Assembly (NCBI RefSeq): GCF_015355625.1
Contig: NZ_JACLAF010000014.1
Coordinates: 62,001-126,000, forward strand
Direction of reading: 5' to 3'
Length of the DNA stretch: 64,000 bases
From: Tamlana sp. I1
GTDB taxonomy: Bacteria; Bacteroidota; Bacteroidia; Flavobacteriales; Flavobacteriaceae
A program made the translations under genes and the position numbers. Each line of letters begins with the position of its first letter. Positions within the stretch are counted from its first letter, which is position 1. The notes under the pieces are model-generated. The model saw nothing but the letters and a program-made list of their open reading frames with translations, had not been told where the DNA came from and made no database searches. Positions 36,363 to 45,192 of this stretch are shown piece after piece.

Positions 36363-37367
36363 ATGGACGTATATAAATTATTAAAACTTAATAGGAAAAT
36401 TAAAAATTATCGCATTAAGTTTTTTGCACTTTGGATACTCCATGTTTTTAATAAACGCTATTTAGCTGTTAACCTTGACCCTGTTTTAGCCTGTAATCTT
36501 CGTTGTAAAATGTGTTATTTTACCGACAAGGAATTTGTTAAAAAACTAAAAGGTCAATTTAAAGAAGAAGAACTAGAACAAGTTGCTAAAGTTATATTTA
36601 AAAGGGCTTTAAAACTTCAAATAGGCTGTGGAACTGAACCTACTTTATATAAGAATTTACCAGAATTGGTGCGCTTAGGTAAAAAGTATCGTGTGCCCTA
36701 CATTAGTTTAACAACAAATGCGAACCTATTAACTACCGAAAGCATAGAAGAACTATTAAAAGCGGGCTTGAATGAGTTTACTATTTCATTGCATGGCGTG
36801 ACAAAAGCGAGTTATGAGAATTTTATGCAAAAAGGCAGTTATGAAAAGTTTCATGAAGCTTTCAGGTCTTTTCAGCAATTAAAAAAGCGTTATGATTTTA
36901 AAGTGAGAATTAATTACACTTTTAATAAAGATAATTTTTATGAACTAAAAGATTTGTTTAATCATTTTGATGGGAAAAGTTTTGATATACTTCAAATAAG
37001 ACCCATACGAAAAATTGGGGAAACCGAATACAATGATTTTAATTTAGATAGTGTTAGAAATGATTACCCTAATGTTATAAAAAAGATAAAACAATCATGT
37101 GTAGAGAATAATATTACATTACTAGCTTCTGATGAAATTCCGAAGGAGGAAAATGTAAATAGTTCAAGTTTTATATATGATTATACTTTTTGTTATGTTT
37201 CTCCAACAAGCTTTTGGAAAGATAGTTTTAATTGGAAAGAAGAATCATTTAATAGTTATGCCAAAAAAATAGGCTGGGGAAAACTGCTTTTTTCAAGCAT
37301 ATTTAAGTCAAAAAGTGAGTTAAGGTCGCGATCAAACCGCTTGAATTATGAAATTGAACTGAATTAA
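36363..37367 (+). CDS. Radical SAM protein of unknown substrate
   Basis: The 334-residue product has the C-x3-C-x2-C cluster motif of radical SAM enzymes (LACNLRCKMCYF, near residues 44-51), which binds a [4Fe-4S] cluster and cleaves SAM. The barrel continues with LQIGCGTEPTLYKNLPELVR and ISLTTNANLLTTESIEELLK, then EFTISLHGVTKASYENFM. No SPASM-type second cluster is evident, although one Cys occurs in YTFCYVSP. It starts three bases after the trhO stop and is followed 21 bases later by trhP. The second half is visibly more AT-rich than its neighbours. The substrate is unknown; a link to the tRNA-hydroxylation genes rests on position only. Confidence 0.85.
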   Translation: MDVYKLLKLNRKIKNYRIKFFALWILHVFNKRYLAVNLDPVLACNLRCKMCYFTDKEFVKKLKGQFKEEELEQVAKVIFKRALKLQIGCGTEPTLYKNLPELVRLGKKYRVPYISLTTNANLLTTESIEELLKAGLNEFTISLHGVTKASYENFMQKGSYEKFHEAFRSFQQLKKRYDFKVRINYTFNKDNFYELKDLFNHFDGKSFDILQIRPIRKIGETEYNDFNLDSVRNDYPNVIKKIKQSCVENNITLLASDEIPKEENVNSSSFIYDYTFCYVSPTSFWKDSFNWKEESFNSYAKKIGWGKLLFSSIFKSKSELRSRSNRLNYEIELN

Positions 37368-37388
37368 AGTTTTTTAAGTTAAGAAATC

Positions 37389-38633
37389 ATGCAAAAAATT
37401 GAATTAATGGCGCCTGCAGGAAACTTCGAATCCTTACAGGCTGCTTTAGACAATGGTGCCGATTCTGTTTATTTTGGTGTAGAACAATTAAACATGCGCG
37501 CTCGAGCAACGGTAAATTTCACTTTAGATGATTTAGATGAAATTGTAAAACGCTGCGAAGCTAAAAACGTAAGAAGCTATTTAACGCTTAATACCATAAT
37601 TTACGATCACGATTTATCTATCGTAAAAACTCTTGTAAACAAAGCTAAAGAAGCAAATATTACTGCCGTTATTGCTATGGATCAGGCCGTGATTTCCATG
37701 GCTAGAGAAGCCGGCATGGAAGTGCATATTTCCACACAAATTAATGTTACCAATATTGAAACCGTTAAGTTTTATGCACTTTTTGCAGATACTATGGTTT
37801 TAAGTCGGGAATTGAGTTTACGTCAGGTTAAAAAAATAACCGAACAAATTGAAAAGGAACAAATAAAAGGGCCTTCAGGAAATTTAGTTGAAATTGAAAT
37901 TTTTGGTCATGGTGCCCTTTGTATGGCGGTTTCGGGTAAATGTTACATGAGTTTGCATTCCGATAATTCTTCAGCAAATCGTGGGGCTTGCAAGCAAAAT
38001 TGCAGAAAGAAATACACGGTTATCGATCAAGAAACGGGCTTTGAAATGGAGTTGGATAACGAATACATTATGTCTCCTAAAGATTTATGTACCATCGATT
38101 TTTTAAACGAAGTAGCCGATGCTGGCATTAAAGTTTTAAAAATTGAAGGTCGTGGTCGTGCTCCTGAATACGTTGCAAAAGTGATAAAATGTTACCGCGA
38201 AGCCATTGATAGTATTGAAAATGGAACCTATAGCAAAGAAGAAGTTATAGAATGGATGAAAACTCTAGAAACCGTTTACAATCGCGGTTTTTGGAGCGGA
38301 TATTATTTAGGACAAAAACTTGGCGAGTGGAGCAAAGGGTCTGGCTCGCATGCTACACAAAAGAAAGTGTATATTGGGAAAGGTACACACTATTTCCCAA
38401 AAGCAGAGGTTGGCGAATTTAAAATTGAAGCCTATAATATTAACGCAGGAGACACCATTTTAGTTACTGGGCCGTCTACAGGGGCACAAGAATTGGTGGT
38501 TAACGAATTTATGGTTAACGATGAAAAAGGAACCGAGGGTAAAAAAGGCGATTTAGTTACCATAAAACTGCCTTTTAGAATCCGTCAATCGGACAAACTT
38601 TACAAGATTGTCGAAAATAAAGTGGAAGCCTAA
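37389..38633 (+). CDS. trhP: Peptidase U32-family tRNA hydroxylation protein (TrhP-like)
   Basis: The 414-residue product belongs to the U32 family (IELMAPAGNFESLQAALDNG at the N-terminus, ADSVYFGVEQLNMRARA). The conserved Cys cluster lies at about 175-215 (CMAVSGKCYMSLHS, NRGACKQNCRKKY) and probably holds an Fe-S centre. In E. coli, TrhP (YegQ) makes 5-hydroxyuridine in tRNA using prephenate, in parallel with TrhO. Adjacency to trhO makes this role much more likely than a protease. U32 also includes RlhA and UbiU/UbiV-like members, so the exact subfamily needs a tree. The stop overlaps the ferredoxin start (TAATG). Confidence 0.85.
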   Translation: MQKIELMAPAGNFESLQAALDNGADSVYFGVEQLNMRARATVNFTLDDLDEIVKRCEAKNVRSYLTLNTIIYDHDLSIVKTLVNKAKEANITAVIAMDQAVISMAREAGMEVHISTQINVTNIETVKFYALFADTMVLSRELSLRQVKKITEQIEKEQIKGPSGNLVEIEIFGHGALCMAVSGKCYMSLHSDNSSANRGACKQNCRKKYTVIDQETGFEMELDNEYIMSPKDLCTIDFLNEVADAGIKVLKIEGRGRAPEYVAKVIKCYREAIDSIENGTYSKEEVIEWMKTLETVYNRGFWSGYYLGQKLGEWSKGSGSHATQKKVYIGKGTHYFPKAEVGEFKIEAYNINAGDTILVTGPSTGAQELVVNEFMVNDEKGTEGKKGDLVTIKLPFRIRQSDKLYKIVENKVEA

Positions 38634-38863
38634 TGGTGGTTGTTACTCTTCAGCGTAAAAAGTGCATTGGTTGTAATTATTGTGTGGAATTGGCGCCCAA
38701 TCAGTTTCAAATGTCTAAAAAAGATGGTAAAACCGTACTGCTTCATGGGCAGGATAAAAAAGGGTTTTTTACCTTAAAATCGAACGACGAACTTATATTT
38801 GAAGCTTGTGAAAATGCCGCTAAAGCTTGTCCGGTAAAAATCATATCGGTTAAGCAGATTTAG
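38633..38863 (+). CDS. Small [4Fe-4S] ferredoxin
   Basis: The 76-residue protein has the single-cluster ferredoxin pattern: KKCIGCNYCVELAP near the N-terminus and ACENAAKACPVKII near the C-terminus. It carries electrons in the cytoplasm. The start codon overlaps the stop of the U32 gene, so the two are translationally coupled. It may supply electrons to TrhP or to the radical SAM enzyme, which is inference. The 215 bases after it contain no other gene; they end in an AT-rich hairpin before ricT. Confidence 0.92.
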   Translation: MVVVTLQRKKCIGCNYCVELAPNQFQMSKKDGKTVLLHGQDKKGFFTLKSNDELIFEACENAAKACPVKIISVKQI

Positions 38864-39036
38864 GAAAATAAAGGCATTGTATTTGGTTGCTGTCAACTAT
38901 ATTAAAATCTTCCTTTATAAGTACTGATAATAATCATATCTTTACATCGTAAAGTGTTTTTTGAAATACAGTTTCAAAATCCTAACAAAATTTGTTTTTC
39001 AATCAACATTGAAAGAACAAAAATTTATAAATCTTC

Positions 39037-39064
39037 ATTCGTAATAAGTTAATTATTAGCGAAT
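39037..39064 (+). promoter_or_regulatory. Hairpin in the ricT 5' region
   Basis: An inverted repeat (ATTCG-TAATAA / TTATTA-G-CGAAT, one bulged G, 5-base loop) ends 14 bases before the ricT ATG. It could form a leader hairpin that affects translation or mRNA stability. It has no T run, so it is not a terminator. Confidence 0.4.
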
Positions 39065-39078
39065 TCAATATATAAAAT

Positions 39079-40467
39079 ATGGCTTGCGCAAGTTGCTCAA
39101 CAAAAGACGGCTCACCAAAAGGCTGCAAAAATAATGGTACTTGTGGTACAGATAGTTGTAATAAACTAACTGTATTCGATTGGCTTTCTAACATGTCATT
39201 ACCTAACGGCGAAGCCCCATTTAACTGGGTTGAGGTACGTTATAAAAACGGCAGAAAGGAGTATTACATCAATTCCGAAAACTTAACTTTAAGTATTGGC
39301 GATATTGTTGCTACACAATCTAAATCTGGTCATGATATTGGAATGGTAACCCTTACGGGGGAATTGGTGCGTGTGCAAATGAAACGCAAAAATATTCCAG
39401 TTAATGAAGAAGAAGGCCTGAAAATTTACCGAAAAGCAAGTCAGAAAGATATTGATATTTGGCAAACCGCTCGCGAACGTGAAGAAGCTATGAAGGTTAA
39501 AGCACGCCAGTTTGCGATCGATTTGAAGCTGCAAATGAAAATTTCAGACATCGAATTTCAAGGCGATGCCAGTAAAGCCACATTTTATTACACCGCTGAA
39601 GATCGTGTCGATTTTCGTGAATTAATCAAAGTTTTTGCTCGCGAATTTAGAACGCGTATCGAAATGAAACAAGTTGGTTTTCGTCAAGAAGCTGCTCGAC
39701 TTGGAGGTATTGGTTCTTGCGGCCGCGAACTATGTTGTTCTACCTGGTTAACAGATTTCCGTTCGGTAAGTACATCGGCTGCACGTTATCAACAATTATC
39801 TTTAAATCCTCAAAAATTAGCAGGTCAGTGTGGAAAGCTTAAATGTTGTTTAAACTATGAGCTGGATACGTATCTAGATGCTTTAAAAAGTTTCCCAAAA
39901 TCCGATATTAAATTATACACCGAAAAAGGTGTCGCTGTTTGCCAAAAAACCGATATTTTTAAAGGACACATGTGGTATGCCTACGAAGGCGAATGGATGA
40001 ATTGGCATAAAATAACCACAGAACATGCTAATGAAATTATCGAATTAAATAAGAAAAAACAAAAAATTACAAGTCTTGAAGAATATGCTTTAGACCTTGT
40101 TGAAGATACTAAAACCGAGTTTGAGAACGTTGTAGGTCAGGATAGTTTAACACGTTTTGATAGTCCAAAACCTAATAAAAAACGTAGAAATAACAAACGT
40201 AAAAAAGGAGGAAGCCCTGCTAATAAAGAGGCTGCTCCAAACAGACCTAATAAGCCTAAAGCAAACAACCCGAACAAACCAACTACCCCAAATAAACCAA
40301 AAGCAAAGCCTAACAGGCCTAATAACCCGAATAAGCCAAAAACGGAAGGTGCAGCTAAAGCTGGTGGAGCCAAAAATCCGAACCAGAAAAATAGAAACAA
40401 GAACAATAGAAGGAAGCCTAATAAACCTCAAAATAAACCTGAAAACAGTAAAAATGCTGAAAAATAG
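39079..40467 (+). CDS. ricT: RicT-like PSP1-domain iron-sulfur complex subunit
   Basis: The 462-residue product carries the PSP1 domain of RicT/YaaT (about 50-290). Conserved Cys occur in IGSCGRELCCSTWLTDFRS and AGQCGKLKCCLNYELDTYLD, as in the Fe-S-binding RicT of Bacillus. The N-terminus adds a further Cys-rich patch (MACASCSTKDGSPKGCKNNG). The last 100 residues are a low-complexity basic tail rich in K, N and P (NKPKANNPNKPTTPNKPKAK). RicT acts in RNA processing complexes in Firmicutes; the role here is not established. It overlaps gldH by 14 bases, an order common in Flavobacteriaceae. Confidence 0.9.
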   Translation: MACASCSTKDGSPKGCKNNGTCGTDSCNKLTVFDWLSNMSLPNGEAPFNWVEVRYKNGRKEYYINSENLTLSIGDIVATQSKSGHDIGMVTLTGELVRVQMKRKNIPVNEEEGLKIYRKASQKDIDIWQTAREREEAMKVKARQFAIDLKLQMKISDIEFQGDASKATFYYTAEDRVDFRELIKVFAREFRTRIEMKQVGFRQEAARLGGIGSCGRELCCSTWLTDFRSVSTSAARYQQLSLNPQKLAGQCGKLKCCLNYELDTYLDALKSFPKSDIKLYTEKGVAVCQKTDIFKGHMWYAYEGEWMNWHKITTEHANEIIELNKKKQKITSLEEYALDLVEDTKTEFENVVGQDSLTRFDSPKPNKKRRNNKRKKGGSPANKEAAPNRPNKPKANNPNKPTTPNKPKAKPNRPNNPNKPKTEGAAKAGGAKNPNQKNRNKNNRRKPNKPQNKPENSKNAEK

Positions 40468-40951
40468 TGCCTTGTTACTTTTAGTAGTCGTTTTTTTTAG
40501 TGTTGTGTCTTGCAACTCTAAATATTATTTTGATGAGTATAAATCGGTGCCAAACAAATGGCATAAAGATTCTATAATTAACTTTAAAATACATCCCCCT
40601 GATTCTATAAACCCCTATAATTTGTTTGTAAATTTAAGAAACACAAACGCTTATAAATACAATAATATATTCTTGATTGTCGAAATGGTTTTTCCGCATG
40701 GTAAAACAGTAAAAGATACTTTAGAGTATAAAATGGCCGAACCAAGTGGCAAACTTTTGGGTACAGGCTATACTGATATTAAAGAAAATAAACTCTGGTA
40801 TAAAGAGCAGGTTGTTTTCTCAGAATCTGGAGAATATAACGTAAACATTCAGCAGGCTATGCGCGAAAATGGTATGGTAAATGGCGTTGTAGAGCTGGAA
40901 GGAATCACCGATGTTGGATTTAGTATTGAGGTTCCTAAACATAAAAAATAA
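40454..40951 (+). CDS. gldH: Gliding motility lipoprotein GldH
   Basis: The 165-residue lipoprotein (SVVSCNSKYYFDEY, lipidated Cys near residue 20) matches GldH, needed for gliding in Flavobacterium johnsoniae, where loss of GldH abolishes movement. Features seen are the Cys-anchored start, a beta-rich core (IFLIVEMVFPHGKTVKDTLE) and the ending VELEGITDVGFSIEVPKHKK. The ATG giving MLKNSALLLLVVVFF is chosen because it begins the signal sequence. The open frame upstream overlaps ricT out of phase and is not coding. It is followed by the class A PBP gene, the usual neighbour. Confidence 0.93.
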   Translation: MLKNSALLLLVVVFFSVVSCNSKYYFDEYKSVPNKWHKDSIINFKIHPPDSINPYNLFVNLRNTNAYKYNNIFLIVEMVFPHGKTVKDTLEYKMAEPSGKLLGTGYTDIKENKLWYKEQVVFSESGEYNVNIQQAMRENGMVNGVVELEGITDVGFSIEVPKHKK

Positions 40952-41012
40952 AGGCAACATCTTGTGTTTTCGCAGCTGCGCAATAGCATGAAGATGTATT
41001 AATAAATAGTAC

Positions 41013-43355
41013 ATGGCAACAGCAAAAAAAGAAACAAAAAAAGGGCAAGATTTTTCAAAGTATATTCGTTGGTTTTGGATCTTGTTTTTAGGAGGATTAC
41101 TTTCAATTGTTTTTCTCTTTTTATTAGCTTCATGGGGTGCTTTTGGTGAAATGCCCGATCACACGGTTTTAGAAAATCCTAAAACAAATCTTGCTACCGA
41201 AATTATTTCTTCAGACGGAAAAACCTTAGGAAAATTTTATTTTAATGATAACCGAACGCCTGTAAGTTACGACGAGTTGCCTACACAGTTGGTAGATGCC
41301 TTAGTTGCCACTGAAGATGCGCGTTTTCATGAGCATTCTGGCGTAGATGCTCGAGGTACCTTAAGAGCCTTAGTAAAACCAGGAAGTGGTGGGGCGAGTA
41401 CCATTTCGCAGCAATTAGCAAAACAATTATTTCACGGCGAAGGGTCTACAAATATTGTTGAAAGAATACTTCAAAAATTAAAAGAATGGATTATCGCTAT
41501 TCGTTTGGAGCGCCAGTACACCAAAGAAGAAATTATCGCCCAGTATTTTAATATTTACGATTTTGGAAATAATGCCGATGGTATTCGTAGTGCGTCTCGA
41601 ATTTATTTCAATAAAGAGCCTAAAGATCTCGATTTAAAAGAATCGGCGATGTTGGTGGGCATGTTTAAAAATTCATCATTATACAATCCAAGACCAGAAC
41701 GTAATCCAATTGGGGTTAGAAACAGACGAAATGTGGTGCTGGCACAAATGTATAAGTACAATTATATAACTGAAAAAGTTAAAGATTCGCTTCAAAAAAC
41801 AGAACTCGATTTAGATTATTCTCCAGAATCGCATCGTGAGGGTATTGCCACTTATTTTAGAGGCTATTTAGATGGATTTATGAAGGATTGGATTAAAAAT
41901 AATCCGAAACCAGACGGTACCAAATGGAATTTATATAACGATGGTTTAAAAATTTATACAACTATTGATTCGCGTATGCAGAAATATGCTGAAGATGCCG
42001 TACAACAGCATATGCCAAGACTGCAAGCCGAGTTTTTTCATCAAAATACTCCAGAACGCAATCCTACAACGCCGTTTTCAGACCTAGAACCCGAGGAAAT
42101 AAAAAATTTACTAGCACGTTCCATGAGACAATCGGAACGTTGGAGGCATATGAAATACGATTTAAAGAAATCGAATAAAGAAATTGAAGAATCTTTTCAT
42201 AAGCCTATTAAAATGTCTGTTTTTAAATGGATTGACGGCAAACCTTCAGAGGTCGATACCATTATGAAACCTATGGATTCTATGCGTTATTACAAGTCCT
42301 TTTTAAGAACAGGGATGATGTCTATGGATCCGCAAACAGGACATGTTAAAGCTTGGGTTGGTGGTATGAACTACAGGCATTTTCAATACGATATGGTAAA
42401 ACAAGGTAAGCGTCAAACGGGGTCTACTTTTAAGCCATTTGTGTATGCTACAGCAATCGATCAATTGCATTTTTCACCGTGCGATGCTTTTCCAGATACG
42501 CCGTTTTGTATTGAAGCGGGCAAATTTGGAAACCCAGAAGAGTGGTGTCCTAAAAATTCTGGAAACGAGTACGGTGGTATTCGAACTTTAAAAAATGCCT
42601 TAGCGAATTCAGTAAACACGATTACAGCTAGATTGATAGATAAGGTAGGGCCGCAAACTGTTGTCGATATGGTTAAGAAATTAGGGGTTGAGTCTAAGAT
42701 TCTTCCTGTACCTTCAATTGCTTTAGGAACCACCGATATAAGTATTTACGAAATGGTGGGTGCTTATTCTACATTTGCAAATCAAGGGGTGTACACTAAG
42801 CCCGTAATGGTACTAAATATCGAAGATAAAAATGGTACTGTTTTATACCAATTTAAACCTGAAACTCGCGATGTTTTAAACGCTGAAACTGCTTATGTTA
42901 CTGTAAAACTTATGGAAGGGGTAACCCAATATGGTTCTGGTGGTCGTTTAAGAGGGAAAGGACGCGATTCTTATAGAGCCGATTATAGAGAAATAGCAAC
43001 AGGCTACCCTTACGAATTCACCAATCCTATAGCAGGAAAAACAGGAACGACACAAAACCAAAGTGATGGTTGGTTTATGGGTATGGTGCCTAATTTAGTA
43101 ACCGGTGTTTGGGTAGGTGCTGAAGACCGATCGGTGCACTTTAAAACAATTACTTACGGACAAGGAGCAGCCATGGCATTGCCTATTTGGGGAGTGTATA
43201 TGAAGAGTTGCTACGCCGATAAAGAATTAGACGTTTCTGCTGAAGATTTTGTAGCGCCAGAAAATTTATCTATAAATGTAGATTGTTCTACAACTTCGGA
43301 AACAGAAAATACCAATAAGCAAGAGGATGAACGCGTAGACGAATTGGAGTTTTAG
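41013..43355 (+). CDS. Class A penicillin-binding protein (PBP1A type)
   Basis: The 780-residue bifunctional enzyme builds and cross-links peptidoglycan. One membrane helix (about 22-42) is followed by a GT51 glycosyltransferase domain (about 65-245, VATEDARFHEHSGVDARGTL and GGASTISQQLAKQLF). The transpeptidase domain (about 420-720) has the active-site Ser in TGSTFKPF, SVN in NALANSVNTI and KTGTT. The C-terminal tail is acidic. It lies 61 bases after gldH on the same strand and ends at a terminator. Length and motif order are normal for PBP1A. Confidence 0.96.
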   Translation: MATAKKETKKGQDFSKYIRWFWILFLGGLLSIVFLFLLASWGAFGEMPDHTVLENPKTNLATEIISSDGKTLGKFYFNDNRTPVSYDELPTQLVDALVATEDARFHEHSGVDARGTLRALVKPGSGGASTISQQLAKQLFHGEGSTNIVERILQKLKEWIIAIRLERQYTKEEIIAQYFNIYDFGNNADGIRSASRIYFNKEPKDLDLKESAMLVGMFKNSSLYNPRPERNPIGVRNRRNVVLAQMYKYNYITEKVKDSLQKTELDLDYSPESHREGIATYFRGYLDGFMKDWIKNNPKPDGTKWNLYNDGLKIYTTIDSRMQKYAEDAVQQHMPRLQAEFFHQNTPERNPTTPFSDLEPEEIKNLLARSMRQSERWRHMKYDLKKSNKEIEESFHKPIKMSVFKWIDGKPSEVDTIMKPMDSMRYYKSFLRTGMMSMDPQTGHVKAWVGGMNYRHFQYDMVKQGKRQTGSTFKPFVYATAIDQLHFSPCDAFPDTPFCIEAGKFGNPEEWCPKNSGNEYGGIRTLKNALANSVNTITARLIDKVGPQTVVDMVKKLGVESKILPVPSIALGTTDISIYEMVGAYSTFANQGVYTKPVMVLNIEDKNGTVLYQFKPETRDVLNAETAYVTVKLMEGVTQYGSGGRLRGKGRDSYRADYREIATGYPYEFTNPIAGKTGTTQNQSDGWFMGMVPNLVTGVWVGAEDRSVHFKTITYGQGAAMALPIWGVYMKSCYADKELDVSAEDFVAPENLSINVDCSTTSETENTNKQEDERVDELEF

Positions 43356-43379
43356 TTTATCCCTTTTATAAAATTTTAA

Positions 43380-43408
43380 AAGCCATTCAGTTTCTGGATG
43401 GTTTTTTT
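43380..43408 (+). terminator. Terminator after the class A PBP gene
   Basis: A 10-bp stem (AGCCATTCAG / CTGGATGGTT, two G-U pairs, 3-base loop) runs into a T tract 25 bases after the PBP stop. Confidence 0.8.
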
Positions 43409-43475
43409 ATTTGATTGAACGTTTTCGCGTATCATGCAATTATTCGTAAATTTAGAGAGATAAAATCTAGTTAGA

Positions 43476-44180
43476 ATGATTAATAAGAAAGTAGCTAACG
43501 TTGAAGCGGCATTAAAAGGTGTAACGAATAACATGACCTTTATGTTGGGTGGTTTTGGACTGTGCGGAATTCCCGAAAATGCCATTGCCGAATTGGTAAA
43601 ACTTGGTGTAAACGGATTAACATGTATATCGAATAATGCAGGGGTAGACGGTTTTGGCTTGGGCTTATTGCTTCAAAAAAAGCAAATCAAAAAAATGATC
43701 TCGTCTTATGTTGGCGAGAATGATGAATTTGAACGTCAGATGCTTTCTGGTGAATTGGATGTAGAGCTTATTCCGCAAGGTACTTTAGCCGAACGTTGCC
43801 GCGCTGCTCAAGCAGGATTTCCCGCTATTTTTACGCCAGCAGGCTATGGTACCGAGGTTGCCGAAGGTAAAGAAACCCGTGAATTTGATGGTAAAATGTA
43901 TGTTTTAGAACATGCTTTTAAAGCCGATTTTGCTTTTGTAAAAGCATGGAAAGGCGATGCTGCTGGAAACTTAATCTTTAAAGGAACTGCCAGAAATTTT
44001 AATCCCGTAATGTGTGGCGCCGCTAAAATTACAGTCGCTGAGGTTGAAGAATTGGTGCCGCTTGGGACTTTAGACCCGAATCAAATTCATATTCCAGGCA
44101 TTTTTGTACAACGTATTTTTCAAGGAGCAAACTACGAGAAACGGATTGAACAACGGACGGTTAGAATTAAAAGTACTTAA
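43476..44180 (+). CDS. scoA: 3-oxoacid CoA-transferase subunit A
   Basis: The 234-residue subunit works with ScoB to move CoA between succinyl-CoA and acetoacetate or another 3-oxoacid. Signatures are [29 protein letters not shown] and [20 protein letters not shown], with [10 protein letters not shown]. Its length is normal. The stop codon lies within the first of three AGTACTTAA copies, and scoB follows after 177 bases. That gap is longer than usual for this pair and is filled with repeats. Confidence 0.96.
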   Translation: MINKKVANVEAALKGVTNNMTFMLGGFGLCGIPENAIAELVKLGVNGLTCISNNAGVDGFGLGLLLQKKQIKKMISSYVGENDEFERQMLSGELDVELIPQGTLAERCRAAQAGFPAIFTPAGYGTEVAEGKETREFDGKMYVLEHAFKADFAFVKAWKGDAAGNLIFKGTARNFNPVMCGAAKITVAEVEELVPLGTLDPNQIHIPGIFVQRIFQGANYEKRIEQRTVRIKST

Positions 44181-44330
44181 GCTAAAAAAAAGAGTACTTA
44201 AAGTTAGAAGTACTTAAATTGCCTAAAGTTGAGTTTAACTGGTACCAGAAGTTAACTTACTTTCACTGATTAGTGATGTTGCTGGGTTCATCTTAAATAT
44301 TAATATGACTAACTTTAAATACTTTAGGCA
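44172..44330. repeat. Repeat-rich spacer between scoA and scoB
   Basis: Three copies of AGTACTTAA (44172-44180, 44193-44201, 44209-44217) are followed by two inverted pairs. TTAAAGTTAG (44198-44207) pairs with CTAACTTTAA (44309-44318), and TGCCTAAAGT (44220-44229) pairs with ACTTTAGGCA (44321-44330). A CTGGTACCAG palindrome lies between. The pairs are interleaved, not nested, so they would exclude one another in RNA. No ORF is present. Confidence 0.6.
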
Positions 44331-44357
44331 CTTATAACTATAACACATACACTAATT

Positions 44358-45011
44358 ATGTTAGACAAAACAGGAATTGCTAAACGCATTGCACAGGAAG
44401 TTCAAGATGGTTACTATGTGAATTTAGGCATAGGCATACCAACGCTAGTTGCTAATTATGTGCGAGATGATATTCAGGTTGAATTTCAAAGTGAAAATGG
44501 TGTCTTGGGCATGGGGCCTTTTCCGTTTGAAGGTGAAGAAGATGCCGATATTATTAACGCAGGAAAACAAACCATTACCACCTTGCCAGGAGCGAGTTTT
44601 TTCGACTCGGCTTTAAGTTTTTCTATGATTCGTGGGCAACACGTCGATTTAACCATTTTAGGCGCTATGGAAGTGGCTGAAAATGGTGATATCGCCAATT
44701 GGAAAATTCCAGGACGCATGGTAAAAGGTATGGGAGGTGCGATGGATTTAGTGTCGAGTGCCGAAAACATTATTGTGGCCATGATGCACACGAATAAGCA
44801 TGGCGATTCCAAATTACTAAAACAATGTTCGTTACCGTTAACAGGCGTACGTTGCGTAAAAAAGATTGTAACAAACCTAGCGGTGATAGAAGTTACCAAT
44901 AAAGGTTTCAAATTATTAGAACGTGCTCCAGGGGTTTCAGTTGAGACTATAAAAACAGCTACAGAAGGACATTTAATTATTGAAGGTGATATTCCAGAAA
45001 TGGCTATTTAA
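44358..45011 (+). CDS. scoB: 3-oxoacid CoA-transferase subunit B
   Basis: The 217-residue subunit carries the catalytic Glu in the family motif FQSENGVLGMGPFP (near residue 48), which forms the glutamyl-CoA intermediate. Other signatures are VNLGIGIPTLVANYV, HVDLTILGAMEVAENGDIAN and GMGGAMDLVSSAENIIV. Together with scoA it supports ketone-body or branched-chain oxoacid use in the cytoplasm. It is the last plus-strand gene before a minus-strand run. Confidence 0.96.
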   Translation: MLDKTGIAKRIAQEVQDGYYVNLGIGIPTLVANYVRDDIQVEFQSENGVLGMGPFPFEGEEDADIINAGKQTITTLPGASFFDSALSFSMIRGQHVDLTILGAMEVAENGDIANWKIPGRMVKGMGGAMDLVSSAENIIVAMMHTNKHGDSKLLKQCSLPLTGVRCVKKIVTNLAVIEVTNKGFKLLERAPGVSVETIKTATEGHLIIEGDIPEMAI

Positions 45012-45153
45012 TATTGAAAAACAAGGGTTTAGGTTTTGGTGAATTTACTACGAATGTTAAAAATTCATGCGTTTTGTCGAATTTATATGTTTTTTATCGG
45101 ATATATTGAAAATATATATGATATTAGACACAACCAATTAAACTAAATTAAAT

Positions 45154-45175
45154 ATAGATTTTCCCCCAAATCTAT
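45154..45175 (+). promoter_or_regulatory. Small perfect hairpin in the gap after scoB
   Basis: ATAGATTT and AAATCTAT form an 8-bp stem around the loop TCCCCC. It lies 17 bases before a possible 42-codon ORF. There is no T run, so it is not a clear terminator. The rest of this 304-base gap is AT-rich with no other signal. Confidence 0.35.
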
Positions 45176-45192
45176 CATAAATTTTAAATCTT

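Noticed and set aside
40157..40453. Long N-terminal extension of GldH
   Set aside because: It overlaps ricT out of frame and would bury the lipoprotein signal peptide in the middle of the protein.
40137..40515. Long minus-strand open frames opposite the ricT tail
   Set aside because: They arise from the K/N/P repeat codons read backwards; the products are low-complexity and overlap a well-supported gene.
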